Of a DNA stretch of 64,000 bases, positions 63,842 through 64,000 are shown one piece after another. Source of the stretch: Bradyrhizobium sp. 149 (GTDB taxonomy: Bacteria; Pseudomonadota; Alphaproteobacteria; Rhizobiales; Xanthobacteraceae); assembly GCF_023073915.1 (NCBI RefSeq), contig NZ_JADPKK010000012.1, positions 186,001 to 250,000 of the forward strand, given 5' to 3'. A program made the translations under genes and the position numbers. The first letter of the stretch is position 1, and each line of letters starts with the position of its first letter. The notes under the pieces are model-generated. The model worked only from the letters and a program-made list of their open reading frames with translations, had not been told where the DNA came from and did not search any database.

Positions 63842-64000
63842 TCAGAGCATGCTCGGCAGCACGCGATCCGGCGGCTTGTGCGCGTCGAGGAAGGTGCGGA
63901 TGTTGATGATCACCTTCTCGCCCATCTCGACGCGGCCCTCGATCGTGGCCGAGCCCATATGCGGCAGCAGCGTCACCTTGCCGGCCTTGGCGAGCCGCAC
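63842..64000 (-). CDS. D-2-hydroxyacid dehydrogenase (glyoxylate/hydroxypyruvate reductase type), C-terminal end
   Basis: 53 codons at the window edge. They end with VTLLPHMGSATIEGR, the conserved His-containing C-terminal motif of D-isomer-specific 2-hydroxyacid dehydrogenases, and stop after VLPSML. The 5' part is outside the window, so substrate class (glycerate, glyoxylate or lactate) cannot be told. Confidence 0.8.
   Translation of the reverse strand: MRLAKAGKVTLLPHMGSATIEGRVEMGEKVIINIRTFLDAHKPPDRVLPSML

Overview
This is about 64 kb of GC-rich alphaproteobacterial chromosome. The gene set points to Bradyrhizobium or a close relative in the Nitrobacteraceae: the lptCAB-rpoN-hpf-ptsN order, the mutM/ubiE-ubiB-coaBC-dut-divL and tsaE/amgK-murU-addB-addA-trxA clusters, a class II aroA next to cmk-rpsA, ROSE-type control of a small heat-shock gene, and three families of palindromic intergenic repeats that I associate with Bradyrhizobium/Rhodopseudomonas. 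No phage, plasmid backbone, insertion sequence, rRNA operon or CRISPR array is visible. The species assignment is inference.

Layout. 1-6.6 kb: 5' end of infC (ATT start), an alpha/beta hydrolase, a SnoaL-like protein, a hotdog thioesterase, queG, an FzlA-like GST-fold protein, uppP and an NDUFA9-like reductase. 6.7-10.2 kb: tRNA-Leu(CAG) and an overlapping pair of polytopic membrane proteins, the second a GT22-like mannosyltransferase. 10.3-17 kb: nrnC, then lipopolysaccharide transport (lptC, lptA, lptB) joined to rpoN, hpf and ptsN, with a good sigma-54 promoter before ptsN. 17-18.7 kb: a PIN/Phd toxin-antitoxin pair and an Hsp20-DUF1150 pair behind a sigma-32-like promoter and a ROSE RNA thermometer. 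19-23.3 kb: ugpBAEC glycerol-3-phosphate importer with a candidate Pho box. 23.4-26.3 kb: a class III CoA transferase, divergent ohr/ohrR with paired operators, a GIY-YIG protein and tRNA-Ala(GGC).

26.4-40.5 kb is mostly housekeeping: a FYDLN-type acidic protein, aroA-cmk-rpsA, sppA, ihfB, a LapA-domain protein, trpF-trpB-trpA-accD-folC, a phosphoesterase, a small ATP-dependent DNA ligase and trxA. 40.5-58.1 kb, almost all on the minus strand, joins recombinational repair (addB-addA), cell-wall sugar recycling (murU and a TsaE-AmgK fusion), a PilZ protein, the cell-cycle pseudokinase DivL, dut, coaBC and ubiE-ubiB, with mutM diverging. 58.3-64 kb: an orphan ParA, a probable pseudoprotease, a MoeB-like enzyme, an aldo/keto reductase with its divergent LysR regulator, and the C-terminus of a 2-hydroxyacid dehydrogenase.

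The most unusual item is coaBC. It begins with a FitA-like ribbon-helix-helix DNA-binding domain, and a perfect 27-bp palindrome sits just upstream of its Shine-Dalgarno sequence, so a coenzyme A enzyme may repress its own gene. Its decarboxylase half also appears to lack the cysteine known from E. coli. Several other proteins have lost catalytic or metal-binding residues: DivL (His to Tyr), the trypsin-like protein (no His), the aldo/keto reductase (His to Ala), and AccD and MoeB (zinc cysteines).
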